A stretch of DNA of 64,000 nt, from positions 22,194,501 to 22,258,500 of the forward strand of contig NW_026947500.1 in NCBI RefSeq assembly GCF_034190915.1, written 5' to 3'. Of the stretch, positions 38,099 through 48,168 are shown in pieces. Positions within the stretch are counted from its first letter, which is position 1. Each line of letters opens with the position of its first letter. This DNA comes from Cavia porcellus (taxonomy: Eukaryota > Chordata > Mammalia > Rodentia > Caviidae). Made by a program: the position numbers and the translations under genes. A model generated the notes under the pieces. It ran no database searches. It saw only the letters and a list, made by a program, of their open reading frames with translations, and was not told where the DNA came from.

Positions 38099-38459
38099 TC
38101 ACTTTCAATTAAAGTCTTTCCATATATTAAACCTCTGGACCTGCCCTAGCTCTTAGAACTCTTTTCTCTTCCATTCTTTCCCATAGCAGCTGAGGCCACA
38201 GAGTGTGGGGATCTCCTCCTGTACTTCCTCCAGGGCTCCTGACTCTGGGGACACTTGATCATGCGTGCCGGCCGCCAATATCCACCTGGACCTGTCCCAA
38301 AGTCTGGCTGGCTGTCCTGTGACTCTACTGGCTGAGCCAAGGCCCTGCCTCTGCTGAGAGAGAAAGACTGAATTTTCTGCATTGTAATAAGCCAAATTGG
38401 TAGGGTTATTTTCAGCACTGAAGTAAAACTGGACTCTTAATTCCTAAATTGGTCCTCAC

Positions 38460-38503
38460 CTTTTTTCTTCTGGGATGCTCTCCAACAGCATTTGAAGAAA
38501 ATC
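38460..38503 (-). CDS. AOPEP: AOPEP (aminopeptidase O) micro-exon-like internal exon, 44 bp
   Basis: On the minus strand a strong pyrimidine-rich acceptor (TTTTCTTTTTTCTGATTCCAG) precedes 44 bp encoding DFLQMLLESIPEEK plus two bases of the next codon, followed by the donor GTGAGG. The phase-0 start matches the phase-0 end of the exon at 48715-48822, giving HGQLILSQ then DFLQMLLESIPEEK, which is the order I recall in aminopeptidase O. The exon is too short to stand out by reading-frame length. It ends in phase 2, so the next exon should open by completing an arginine or lysine codon (AG|R). That exon is not visible between here and position 1, so the downstream intron is at least 38.4 kb. Skipping this exon would shift the frame. 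Confidence 0.93.
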
Positions 38504-39080
38504 CTGGAATCAGAAAAAAGAAAACCATTAAATATGTCCATCAGTAAATAACTTCCTGGAACAATGCCACAGACTGAGTATTCCCAGCTGTTGACAGCTC
38601 ACCTGCTAGGAGAGCTGAACCTACGTGGACTTCTTAGACTGTTTACTCAATTTATTAATTTTCCAGGGCTTCACTCCAATTGCTTAAAGAGATTTGTTTT
38701 GGAAAAACCATGAACAAATTGAAAAATGTAATGTTTATTATTTTGACCTAACCTAACAGTTTATTTCACATTTAGCTATTTTCGAAAGGCTGGCCATAGT
38801 ATAAAGCACCATCTCTTTCTACACACACCGCCTCGCCTCCTCATGAGCTCCCCCAATATCCTCCCGAACAATCTGATCTCCAAGAGGCTAGCAATGCACT
38901 GCCAACACTTGTGCATTGTTCCATGGAAAGATAGAGGCAAAAATCAAGGGGATAGGCAGGCCGGCCAAGGAACAAGGATGCCCAGGACTGCACCCCGGCC
39001 TCCATGTACAGCCTCCCCTCACAAGTGCTCAGTCACTGGGCGTTTCCATGATGGAACTTTTTTAAACTTACAGGCATGAC

Positions 39081-39128
39081 TTACACACACACACACACGT
39101 GCATGTACATATACACACAACATGTGCA

Positions 39129-39169
<41 letters not shown>
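39081..39169. repeat. (CA)n with embedded (CG)n microsatellite
   Basis: (AC)8 leads to GTGCATGTACATATAC, CATGTGCATGCGCGCGCGCA and then (CA)n of about 12 units. Purines and pyrimidines alternate nearly without a break over about 85 bp. Confidence 0.95.
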
Positions 39170-42162
39170 CATTTCTTTTCTTAGGGAAAAATTAAGTAAA
39201 CCAAATAAGATAATTAACTGTTCTATACCCACCCGCCCATGTAGACCATGTCTCCCAGCCACCTCCTTGACTCCTGTATTATTTAGAAGAAAACCCCAAG
39301 CGTTCCATGATTTCATCAATGTTTTAGTAAATATATTTAAAGATAAGGGCTCTTTTAAAACATAACCAAACTACCATAAGACCTTTAAAAAATTCAAATA
39401 TGCATGTTCATTTATATTTAATTTTTACCTTGAGTATTGCAACCCAACTTTCCAGTCTGTCTAACCCTGGAGTTTGATTTGGTTTTAACTGGTGTTGTCA
39501 GATAAAATAGAGGCTGCTCAGCTATGCTGGGAACAGGGACTGAAAATTATGCATTGTTCATCTGAGATTCAAATGTAACTGTATTTTCCTGTTCTGCTTT
39601 TATTTGGTAAACAGGTAACTCTCACTTCAACCATTGATCATCTGAATGCTGGTGAGGGTATATTTTGAATAACCATAGAACATGAAAACAAGCACAGTAT
39701 TTAACTTTCTTGGGACTTGGGATTGAGCAATAAGAAAGATCCACATTTGAAGGTTTAAAAAAGTGGAAAATAATCTGTCAGAACAGGTCCTTTAACGTGT
39801 AAGCCCAGAAGACCAAACATGCACGCGCCAAGTAAGAGCCAGGCTCAAGTCCTTCTGGCAGATCCAAGGCTGCACACAGAGACCCCCGAGGTCCGCTGAG
39901 ACCCTGTAGCTGAGTGTGAATGAAAGCAGCAATTCTGATCTTCGTGTTACAAGGCAGATGACATTACAGGGAAGTAAGGTCTGCATGCAGTTTGCACAAG
40001 GTGCTCTTTCTCTGCCGTCACACTGAGGGCTGAGCACTACACTAGTGGAACACGCTGTCCCATTTCTTCCTGCTCATGGGTTGTTTTGGTCCATATCTCC
40101 CAGGGGCAAAGTCTGCCTCCTAAGAGCACTGATGAAAGATTTATTTCTTGGACCCCCTCTTCACTTTCTAAGACTTCGTCTATTGCTTCTTCACTTAAAC
40201 AACACAAAGAATAACAAAACTAGCATTTAAAGGACAGATCATGTAGAGAACATGTAGGGGACCAGACAAACCCAAATTAATCCATGCCTTAAATTGTACC
40301 CTTCCTGGATAGGTGTGGAGAAAAATACTACGGAGAATGAACAACAGTAGTATTTAGAATGCAAAGAATTTTGTTTACTTAGATTCTTGATGTCCTTATT
40401 TTTATTATTTTAAAAATTATTTTGTAAAATGTTGAATTAGAACTTCATTTATCCCAATCTAATATATTAATAGAATCCTCTATAAATCCAATATATTAGT
40501 GGGTTACTTCTGTGGATCACTTTTTCATGGACTCGACCGGGTTTTGCTTCTTAAAAATCCAAATATTGAAATTATAACTTCTTACTGATTTTCACTTCAT
40601 TATCTCCTTATCTCCCATACTTCTTTGCTCCTATTTGCCTGATAATTTATGCTCAAATTACATGAGGGAAAAATCACATTAACTTAATGGTAAGAGGGAG
40701 ATTTTAATTGCATGAGAAGCAGGAAACTCACAGTTAATTCTGTCCTTCTGCATTTTGCAATTACAATCGAATCCTTTTTGTTTTTTGTAAACAAGGTTGC
40801 AAAGCACCATGACTCAAACTTCTTTATAAATACAAGGTTAGGAGAGGAGGTTCCAAAAAGCCCTGCTTTTTTCTTAAAGAGAGCTGGCATCCTGACCCCT
40901 TTGAGGTAACTATACCGAGGCCACCTGCCCGTCCCTCCTCAGAGCTGAGGCCAGCAGGCAACACAGCAGCTGCTTGGAGGCTACTGGCCAACCCATCACA
41001 ATGGGCATCTCCAAAACACCCTCACAGGTCATGGGGATGCTCTTTCCATAGGGCCAGACAGACCAGGTTGGGCTCCACCCAATTCATGAAGACCTGGTAC
41101 CCATCCAGCAGTCTCTGCTTCATCTATCAGTGGGGCTGACCCAACTGGCCTTCCTTACTTCTCTCAGAGACCCAGTTTTTAAGCATAAAGCACTACTTTT
41201 CATGGTTCCTTTTGTAAATTGGCATGGAGTGAACCTGTGACAGACGCCCTTTCCCACTCACTAGAATGCAATAAAATAAAAAGAAATCCATGGCTTATGG
41301 TTATTTCTCCTCCCACTACCTCTTTTCAATTCTCTCCTTTGACTTCACTCTTTCCCTGTGCTGACAGCCATGTGAAAGCTACTTACAAATCTTAATTAGC
41401 TGAATCTGGGGCCATTTACAAAGTCAGCTATCTACAAATAGTAGAGGTCCTAGTATGTCACCTCTGCAGTCTGCCTGAAAATAAAATCAAAGGCAAAAGA
41501 AACAAAACAGTTGTTTTGAGAGGGGCACTGGATGGAATGTTATCTGGGTTCTTTGCAGTGATTACAAGTCTATGACATGGTCAGAAAACACATTCCTTGA
41601 GAAATTTTTCATTTTCTACTCTGCTAATAATCTATATGCTAATCATATAACACTTTACTCTGATTAAGAGGTAACAATAAACTCAGCATTGCATTTTTTA
41701 AAGAAACTAACACTGATTTAGCACATGGTTAATTCAGTAATTATTTTTTATTCCTGGTGAAAGTATTCCATTAAAAAGCAGGTACATGTGGATTCTACTG
41801 GGTAAACTGATACTAGCTTGCTAATTATACAGAACTAAAAATTTCTGTTCAATTTTCTTTTTCTGAGTAATTACCATGGTCATGAAGAAAAGTAGGAGAG
41901 GTAAAATAAATAATCAAAATGTTAAGGCAAGGACAGGATTGGTAGGGTAAAAATAGAAGAAATGAGATTGTCAGGAAGAGGTCATTGTTAAACTCGAGTG
42001 GGGTTTTAGTAGCACTGGAAGGATTGTAATACTGAACAGTGGACAGATGGGTGCTCAGGAAGGAGGAAAAGAGGAAAAAGTAAGTTGAAATATGAAGAAG
42101 CTAAGGGATGTCTGAGCAAAGAAATAGGACAATAGCATTTTCTTCTCAATAACTAACTAGTG

Positions 42163-42249
42163 AGCCAGGGATTTAGCTCAGCGGCATAAGCACCTGCCTG
42201 GCAAGTGCATGGTCGTGAGTTCAACCCCTGGTATGATAAACAAAACCCT
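42163..42249 (+). mobile_element. ID-type SINE with 13-bp target duplication
   Basis: GCCAGGGATTTAGCTCAGCGG head, GCACCTGCCTGGCAAGTGC middle and GAGTTCAACCCCTGGTA end. It is flanked by AACTAACTAGTGA at 42151-42163 and 42250-42262, overlapping the first base of the element. Confidence 0.94.
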
Positions 42250-42303
42250 AACTAACTAGTGATATAAACACAGCCACATCCATTAAACACATATGTACAC
42301 AAT

Positions 42304-42408
42304 CAAGCTGGCTTGGGGGCTTGCACCTGTATTTCTAGCACTCCGAGATGAAGAGGAAGGATCACTAGCACCTGGGAGACTGACACACAGCAAGACCCCA
42401 TCTCAAAA
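42304..42408 (+). repeat. Degenerate B1-like SINE
   Basis: GCTGGCTTGGGGGCTTGCACCTGTATTTCTAGCACTCC, a middle with AGGAAGGATCACTAGCACCTGGGAGACTG, and the end AGCAAGACCCCATCTC. It is followed by a (TTAA)n tract at about 42408-42428 in place of a poly-A tail. Confidence 0.78.
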
Positions 42409-43019
42409 TTAACTAATTAATTAATTAAAATAAATATTTGTTTAAATGGTCAAAGCTTGACCAATAGGATTCAAATAGGAAAGACGCATAGCCTCCTGCT
42501 ATAAACTTGGAAAATGGGCCACCAGGGAAAGAAACGTAAGATTCTAACACTGTTTCTAACTTGCCCTCAGTACCCCCACAACCTCATGCTCAGCAGTAGC
42601 AGAAGCAGTGGCAGTGATGGTGAATTGCCAAGTCCCACAGATTCTCACAAATGCCCACACACTTGGAAAGAAACATGACTATATTTATCTTTCTTCTTCT
42701 TTGACTGTGCAGGGCCTGGAAATGCTTGCTAGAGAGACATGAGCAAAGCCTGGGCAACAAACCACAGAGTGTGACTCTCTGTGATGAACTGGAGAGGATC
42801 CAGGGTCCAAACTAAATTGGAGGAGCAATATGAATTGACAGAGCACTTACAATTGGAAAAAGCTACGCCCATATTATGTCCCAAAAATCTGGGCAGGTGA
42901 CATTTTACCAATTTTTCAACAGTAGCCAAGCCAAATCTTTGCAACAAAACTGTAAACATCTACACTGGAGCTTGTCTCCTTCTCCATGTATAATATTTGC
43001 TTTCAAACCATAGCTCAGA

Positions 43020-44180
43020 AGAAGAAAACCAAGCTTAAAACAAGCTGGGAAAGAATCAAACTAATGCTCCAATATACGAAAATAAATAAAAGGTCAGGAC
43101 AGTGCTACCTGTGCTTAAGGAGCAAAAAGCATGGCAATTATGTAAAACTAATACAACAACCCATAGAAAGAGACAGAAAGAAGTTAACATGTAAAAGACA
43201 AAGAAGCCAATCTTGAAGAAGACACAATCCAAGAACCAGAAGAAAATTCTCTGCAGATAACTTAAACTATGAAATAAATTAACAAAAACATGCAGTAAGA
43301 ATACAAATTCAGTATAACAAAAGCTCAGTGATGACAAAACAACAAAATGAGGTGAAAATGATGATTTCAATGTAAAGTAAATAAATTAAGGAACAAAATA
43401 ATACCAAGACAGGAGCACTAATGAAACAAACAGCAAAGAAAAGTACAGACATTAAGGAAAATAGCATTAATAATATAGAGGTCGCTTGAAACAAACATGG
43501 ACCGTGAAAAAGAAAAAGAACAACTGGCAAATAAATAGAAATGGAAAACAAAGAAGATATAATAGAGAATAGCTGGTAATCTTGAAATTCAGAATCCTGT
43601 AAAGGGGAAAAGATATGTTCAAAGATACAATTTAGATAATTCCCCTGAACAGAACCTAAGGCTAAAAAATACACACTGCTGGAGGGATGGGTAACATAGA
43701 ATCATGGCACCAGCCCATTTTTTGTAATTAAATTACTAAGCTTCATCTAAGTGGTATCCAGGGTGAGAAATGGGTGATTTTCACAAGGTATATGATGCCA
43801 GAGGGCAGTTGAGCAATGCCTATAAAGTTCTGAGGAACAAAAATATGACCCAAGAATGTTAAACCCAGCCAGCCTGCAATTCCAGAGCAGACGGTAAACA
43901 AGTATTCTCTAGCATCAAAAGCTCAGAAGTCTCACAGCCTGTGAGACTACAACCGTCAACATCAATTTGATAATGAAATTCAGCCAACAAAGACTGGGAT
44001 CAAAATTAAATGTTCATGAATACAGAAGCATGGCAAAATGATTGGTGGAGAATGCTGAAACCCTTCACACACAGAGCTAAGACTACTCAACTGTGAAAAT
44101 TATAGTTACAACAGATACTATTAATGAAATAAACCTTGACTATATAAAAATAACAAGAAAAATTAAAATAGAGAAGGCAG
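43020..44180 (+). mobile_element. HAL1-like / ancient L1 ORF1-region fragment
   Basis: This A-rich stretch on the plus strand has many short purine words (GAAGAAAACCAAG, GACAGAAAGAAG). It then has a block near 43800-43930 with GAGCAATGCCTATAAAGTTCTGAGG, ATGACCCAAGAATGTTAAACCCAGCC and AAGTATTCTCTAGCATCAAAAGC. That block resembles the conserved 3' part of HAL1/L1 half-elements. It is strongly diverged and the limits are approximate. The two minus-strand frames at 43056-43370 and 43309-43674 are complements of this A-rich DNA, not genes. Confidence 0.55.
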
Positions 44181-44445
44181 TAAAAGTATGTAACAGCTCA
44201 TTTCCTCATCTTTACAGCCATGAATAATCTGATGCATTTCTAAGTGAAATACTTACATGAAGAGGAAAAAAGCACCAGTTGCAACCTTTTAACATTTTTG
44301 GGCAATAAATTTCTTAACCATAGAAAAATTGTTTTAGAAAGTGATCGCTCTTACATTGATTTCATGTTCAGAAAGTTCTTTTAGTGTTTCATTTATGAAG
44401 TTTGAGTGAAAGAAAATTTAAAAATTTAATTAAAAAGCACACATA

Positions 44446-44522
44446 GGGGTTAAGCATCTGGCATAGTAATACAGTGCTTGCCTAGTACACATGAGACTCT
44501 GGGTTCAATCCCCAGCACCACT
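44446..44522 (+). repeat. Older ID-type SINE
   Basis: GGGGTTAAGCATCTGGCATAG head, GTGCTTGCCTAGTACACATG middle and GGGTTCAATCCCCAGCACC B-box/end. It belongs to the older group ending in CCAGCACC rather than GGTACCG. Confidence 0.88.
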
Positions 44523-44714
44523 CCCCAACAAATACCCATAGTATAGTCCTATTTTTATGACATTATGGCTGTCTAATGACCTCTGTGTACACATGTGTAC
44601 ATCCATCACACATGCCATGCATATATATACATAGACATATACGTACACACATCATTTCAATATAATATATAGAAAGTGCGATTTCTGGAATTATGTTTTC
44701 ACTTCATATTAATT

Positions 44715-44814
44715 TTTTTTTGTCTTTTTCCTTTTTATCGGCACCAGGGATCAAACTCATGACTGCCTGCTTGCAAGGCAGGTGTTTATGCCGCTGAGCT
44801 AAATCCCCAACCCC
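44715..44814 (-). mobile_element. Young ID-type SINE with perfect 16-bp target duplication
   Basis: Minus-strand copy: GGGTTGGGGATTTAGCTCAG head, anticodon-stem region intact, CCGATAAAAAGGAAAAAGAC tail. It is flanked by TCACTTCATATTAATT at 44699-44714 and 44815-44830, identical over 16 bp. Confidence 0.95.
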
Positions 44815-44914
44815 TCACTTCATATTAATTAAAGGTAGCTCAGGGTGAGAGAACTTTGAATGATACTTTAAATCCTTCGTTGTAATTTTCTGCATTATTT
44901 TTTTGTTTTTGTTT

Positions 44915-45097
44915 ATGGCAGTGTTGGATATTGAACTCAAGCCCCACATGTTTAAGCAAGCACTCTACTTCAACACTTTTTAAAATTTTTTGAGACACAG
45001 GTTTGCTAAATTGCTCAGGCTGGCCTTGAACTTCTGATCTTCCTGCTTCAGGTACCAGAGTACCTAGGATTATAGGTATGCACCACTGTGCCCAGCT
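44915..45097 (-). repeat. Composite B1-ID SINE (B4/MEN-like)
   Basis: On the minus strand a B1 part (GCTGGGCACAGTGGTGCATAC...; 44975-45097) is followed by an ID part (GTGCTTGCTTAAACATGTGG...; 44915-44975) without an intervening A-tail. This is a fused architecture seen also at 10571-10735, 16065-16275 and 46437-46638. Confidence 0.8.
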
Positions 45098-45149
45098 TGC
45101 TTAAATTTTTGTAGAGTACGTGGCAGTTGAAAAACCAGTCATTTCCAGT

Positions 45150-45612
45150 GTTGGCTATGGTGGCACACACCTTTAGTCCTAGCTGAGGTGGCTGAGACAG
45201 GAGAATTGCTGCAACTTCAAGGTCATTTTAGGCTACATAGTGAGCCCAAAGCCAGCCTAAGCTACTGCAACAACAAACAGAAACAACAAAATGATACCCA
45301 AGAAGTTGGAGGCAGGTTTATTTTCGTCAATGGGCACTGATCAGGATGGTTCCCAGAATATCAGACCCTGATCTCTGGTGGTCTAGGGCTTATATGGCAT
45401 AAGCAAGCAGGAAGTACAGTGGCAGAATGACTTGTCACCTGGGGATTGGTTCTTATAATACACATCATAGTGACCAGCCATTTCTAAGACACAGGAGCAA
45501 CCTGAACTGGAACAGGAACTATTACCTGGGCAACTAAGAAACTGATGCATCCTGGCAGACAGGGGGTCATTTTCTGCTATACTACATAGAGAGATCCTGT
45601 CTCAAAAAACAA
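45150..45612 (+). repeat. B1 SINE split by a solo LTR
   Basis: The left part, 45150-45265, is GTGTTGGCTATGGTGGCACAC...GAGGTGGCTGAGACAGGAG...CAAGGTCATTTTAGGCTACATAG and includes the internal duplication of rodent B1. The right part, 45582-45612, is CTACATAGAGAGATCCTGTC with an A-rich tail. Together they make one B1 interrupted by the LTR. Confidence 0.88.
45266..45581 (-). mobile_element. Solo LTR (about 315 bp) inserted in a B1 SINE
   Basis: The surrounding B1 stops after GCCAGCCTAAGCTAC (45265) and resumes at CTACATAGAGAGATCCTGTCTC (45582). The intervening sequence on the minus strand has a TATA box in GCCATATAAGCCC (about 45386-45398). A polyadenylation signal AATAAA follows about 65 bases downstream (45317-45322), and the sequence ends TGTTGTTGCA. 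These are the parts of a retroviral LTR. A 4-bp repeat CTAC flanks it, and the 5' terminus is ambiguous by a couple of bases. It has no similarity to the MaLR LTRs elsewhere in the window. No retroviral coding sequence is present. Confidence 0.8.
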
Positions 45613-45786
45613 AGCAAAATTCCAAATTTAATACAAAACTACAATAACCAAGTAATCTGATATTAGCATAAGGCTAAAAATAGTGATAGAATTGAGAGTA
45701 GAGAAATAAATTCTTGCATTAATAGTCAGTTGGTTTCAGCAAAGATATTGAGACAATTTTGCATTTTATTGTTGTTGTTTGGTTTG

Positions 45787-45790
<4 letters not shown>

Positions 45791-45832
<42 letters not shown>

Positions 45833-45901
45833 GTACCAGGGATCCAACTCACGACCTCAAGGTCGCCAGACAGGCACTTATGCCGCTGAACTAAATCCCC
45901 A
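45791..45901 (-). mobile_element. ID-type SINE with a 41-nt poly-T (poly-A tail)
   Basis: An uninterrupted run of 41 T at 45791-45831 is the tail of a minus-strand ID whose body is 45832-45901 (CTGGGGATTTAGTTCAG...GGTACC on the minus strand). The anticodon region is altered compared with other copies (ACCTTGAGGTCG). It interrupts the L1 at 45613-47311. Confidence 0.9.
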
Positions 45902-46436
45902 GGTAAGACAAGTCAATGAAGAAAAAGAACAGCCTTTTCATGAGATGGTTACAGAACAACTAGATATCCACATCCAAAAGAATGAAGTTGGACTATCGTC
46001 TTCACACCATACATGAAAATACATACAAAACAGACCAGAAACCAACACAACTATGAGCTAAAACTATGAATCTCATTGATGCAAACACAGGAGCAAACCC
46101 TCATGAACCTTCCTGCACAAAGCACCTGTTTCCTAGTTCTGCCACTCTGCAGACACATGTAGTCAAAGAGAGAGAGATAAACCGGGTTTGTCACCATTAA
46201 AAACATTTGCACTATAAAGAACACTATCAAAAAGTGAAAAGACAATTCAAAGAACGAGAGAAAACATTTGCAAATCATACACCTGATAAGAGACTTATAC
46301 CCAGAAGGATGAAGTATTCTTATAAATCAACAATAAAAGGCAACCCAGATAAGAAATAGGCAACAATCTAAACAGACATTTCTGTAAAAGAGATACACAA
46401 ATGGCCAAAAATCACATTAAAATAATGCTCAGCATA

Positions 46437-46638
46437 GCTGGGGATGGTGGTTTGTAATCCCAAATCTGAGCCGAGCCTGGGCAATTTAGCAAGACCTTGT
46501 CTCAAAATAAAAGATTAAAAAAAAAAAAAAAGATTTGTTTAAAGGCTGCAAATGTATCTCAGTGAGAAGACCCTGGATTCTAACTTCAGTATCTTTCATC
46601 TCCACCCCAGCCCCAAAAGAAAAGAAAAAAAAACAAAG
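46437..46638 (+). repeat. Composite B1-ID SINE (B4/MEN-like)
   Basis: The B1-like part GCTGGGGATGGTGGTTTGTAATCCC...GAGCCTGGGCAATTTAGC...CTTGTCTC is followed by an A-run. Then comes an ID-like part, AGGCTGCAAATGTATCTCAG...CCCTGGATTC. It lies inside L1 sequence, which resumes at TTCAACATCATTAGC. Confidence 0.8.
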
Positions 46639-47311
46639 TTCAACATCATTAGCTAATGGAGAAATGAAAATTCAGACCGTCACAAGATACAATTCACACC
46701 AGGATTTAGTGCAGAGGCGGAGTAGAGAATACAAGGAAGGAGGCAAGGGTGTCCGGAGGTGGAAAGTCTCTGCACCACCGCGGGGAGTGGGGAGTGGTGC
46801 AGCCGCTCTTGGAAACACGGAGCTGCTCCACAGCCCCCCACAGAATTACCGTGTAATCAAGTAACCCCACACCTGCGGATAAGCCCCACGGTGCTGGAGG
46901 AGAGACTGATGCGAATATTTGTAACTAACCAACACGGGAGCGTCATTCATGACAGCCAAAAGATGGCAATGAACCAAATGTCATGCACACAAGAATGGTT
47001 AAACAAAATGTGATACAGACACGCAATGGAATATTTATTCAACATCAGGAAGGAAGACTATTCTCATTGCTGTAACTTGGATGACACTGGAGACATCATG
47101 CAAAGGGAGGGAAGCTAGACACAAAGGACAAACATTGCATGGCCCTATTTACATGAAGTACTTAGTAGTCAAATTCACAGAAAGAAAGTAGAACAGTGGG
47201 TACCAGAGGCTGAGGGAGGGGAGTGTGAGGAGAACGGGTAATACTGTTTAAGGGGTTTGGAGTTGCAGTTTTCATGGCATGTATATGTTACCACAATTAA
47301 CAAAATTAAGG

Positions 47312-47440
47312 AATGCTGTTCAGGAGGCTGAGGCAGGAGGATCACTTGAGCGCAGGAATTTGACACCAGCCAAGAGGACCACTTAAGCCCAGGAGACTGA
47401 GACCAGCCTGGGCCACGGAGAGACTCAGGCTTAAAAAACA
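47312..47440 (+). repeat. 7SL-derived (B1/proto-B1-like) SINE with an internal tandem duplication
   Basis: Starts inside the 7SL-like domain at CAGGAGGCTGAGGCAGGAGG, with no GGCCGGGCGTGGTGG head. It then has two consecutive copies of a block of about 40 bp: AGGATCACTTGAGCGC...GACACCAGCC and AGGACCACTTAAGCCC...GAGACCAGCC. It ends TGGGCCACGGAGAGACTC plus an A-rich tail. It lies at the join between two L1 3' ends. Confidence 0.75.
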
Positions 47441-47770
47441 AAGAAAAAGGAATGAAGCGGTGAAGGATGCTATGTTTTTTGCATGAAGGTCAGACACCAA
47501 AGGTGGATGGATATCTTACGATTCTTTTCTATGAAATGTAAACCATAGACAGCTCTATAGAGATAGAATGAAGATTAGTGCTTCCCTAGGAATAGGGAGA
47601 AAGGGAAAATGGAGGCAGGATTGTTGGCGGTTTCTTCTGATTTTGATGAAAATGCTTTAAAGTTAGATACTGTTGATGATTGTACAACCCGTGAATATAT
47701 TAAAGACCACTAGCCTGTATATCTGAAAGGGTGAACTTTACCTCAACAAAGTTGTTATGGAAAAACAATA
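47441..47770 (+). mobile_element. Second L1M-type 3' UTR end
   Basis: This repeats the L1 3' UTR theme after the previous element has already ended: TTTCTATGAAATGTAAACCATAGACAG, GATTAGTGCTTCCCTAGGAATAGGG, TGATGATTGTACAACCCGTGAATATAT and GGGTGAACTTTACC. It terminates in AATAAACTCG-type sequence. It therefore belongs to a separate element or a duplicated tail. Confidence 0.78.
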
Positions 47771-48093
47771 AACTCGCTCTTCAAAAGAGGTGAAAGGAAA
47801 AGTGAAGGATTTGATACCCCCCTTGCGTGTGTTCAGATTACACACGCACACCCTTTACATCCACACTGTGGGTACTGTGGCTTACGTTGTGTGTGACCAT
47901 AATAATCAAGTGTCAAAAATACTCTGGTCAAATCTTTGCAAAAGATGCATGCATCATCTGTCCTCGCTGAGCTCCATCTCCAGAGCCTCTCGTTCTTCAT
48001 TAGCCTTCTTGCTGTGTGCTGCTGCCCGCAGGGTCTCCTCTGAGAGCTCTGGCCATGCTATCTGAATATTCCAGTGTATCTTGTTATTAGCAT

Positions 48094-48168
48094 GATTTTT
48101 TTTTGGTACCGAGAATTGAACTCACGCTTGCCAGGCAGGTGCTTACACCACTGAGCTAAACCCTCGGC
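48094..48168 (-). mobile_element. ID-type SINE, short form
   Basis: Minus strand GCCGAGGGTTTAGCTCAG...GGTACC with a T-run on the plus strand. It is flanked by TATTAGCAT (48085-48093 and 48169-48177). The middle is shortened relative to the full ID consensus. Confidence 0.92.

Larger units (their letters stand above)
1..38459 (-). other. AOPEP: AOPEP intron downstream of the 44-bp exon (3' end not in window)
   Basis: This is at least 38.4 kb of intron, starting at the donor GTGAGG at its high end. It contains the repeats listed separately. The stretches 794-1720, 1850-4480, 4710-7220, 7310-8100, 8200-10510, 10740-12530, 12610-14800, 15800-16060, 16840-17770, 17950-19000, 19120-23160, 23260-24730, 25250-26415, 27090-28960, 29400-30180 and 36990-37980 hold no gene, RNA gene or repeat that I could recognise. 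They are AT-rich unique-looking intron with short homopolymers. I searched for the missing C-terminal exons, using recalled motifs such as NIYQDWLE, and for the miR-23b/27b/24-1 mature sequences that lie within this gene in mammals. I found neither, although an unaided search can miss short exons. Confidence 0.75.
45613..47311 (+). mobile_element. Old L1 (L1M-type): ORF2 C-terminal part and first 3' end
   Basis: L1 words occur in order: AAAACTACAATAACCAAG (45640), CTAGATATCCACATCCAAAAGAATGAAGTTGGAC (45960-45993), AAAACATTTGCACTATAAAG (46200), GAGAAAACATTTGCAAATCATACACCTGATAAG (46258-46290) and TTCAACATCATTAGC (46638). Then come TGTGATACAGACACGCAATGGAATATTTATTC (47010-47041) and a 3' UTR stretch ending at AACAAAATTAAG. 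Two SINEs interrupt it (45791-45901; 46437-46638). It is on the same strand as, and directly followed by, another L1 3' end at 47441-47770. Confidence 0.85.

Noticed and set aside
43056..43674. Two Phe/Leu-rich minus frames resembling membrane proteins
   Set aside because: They are the complement of A-rich HAL1/L1-like sequence; hydrophobic bias comes from TTT/TTC codons.
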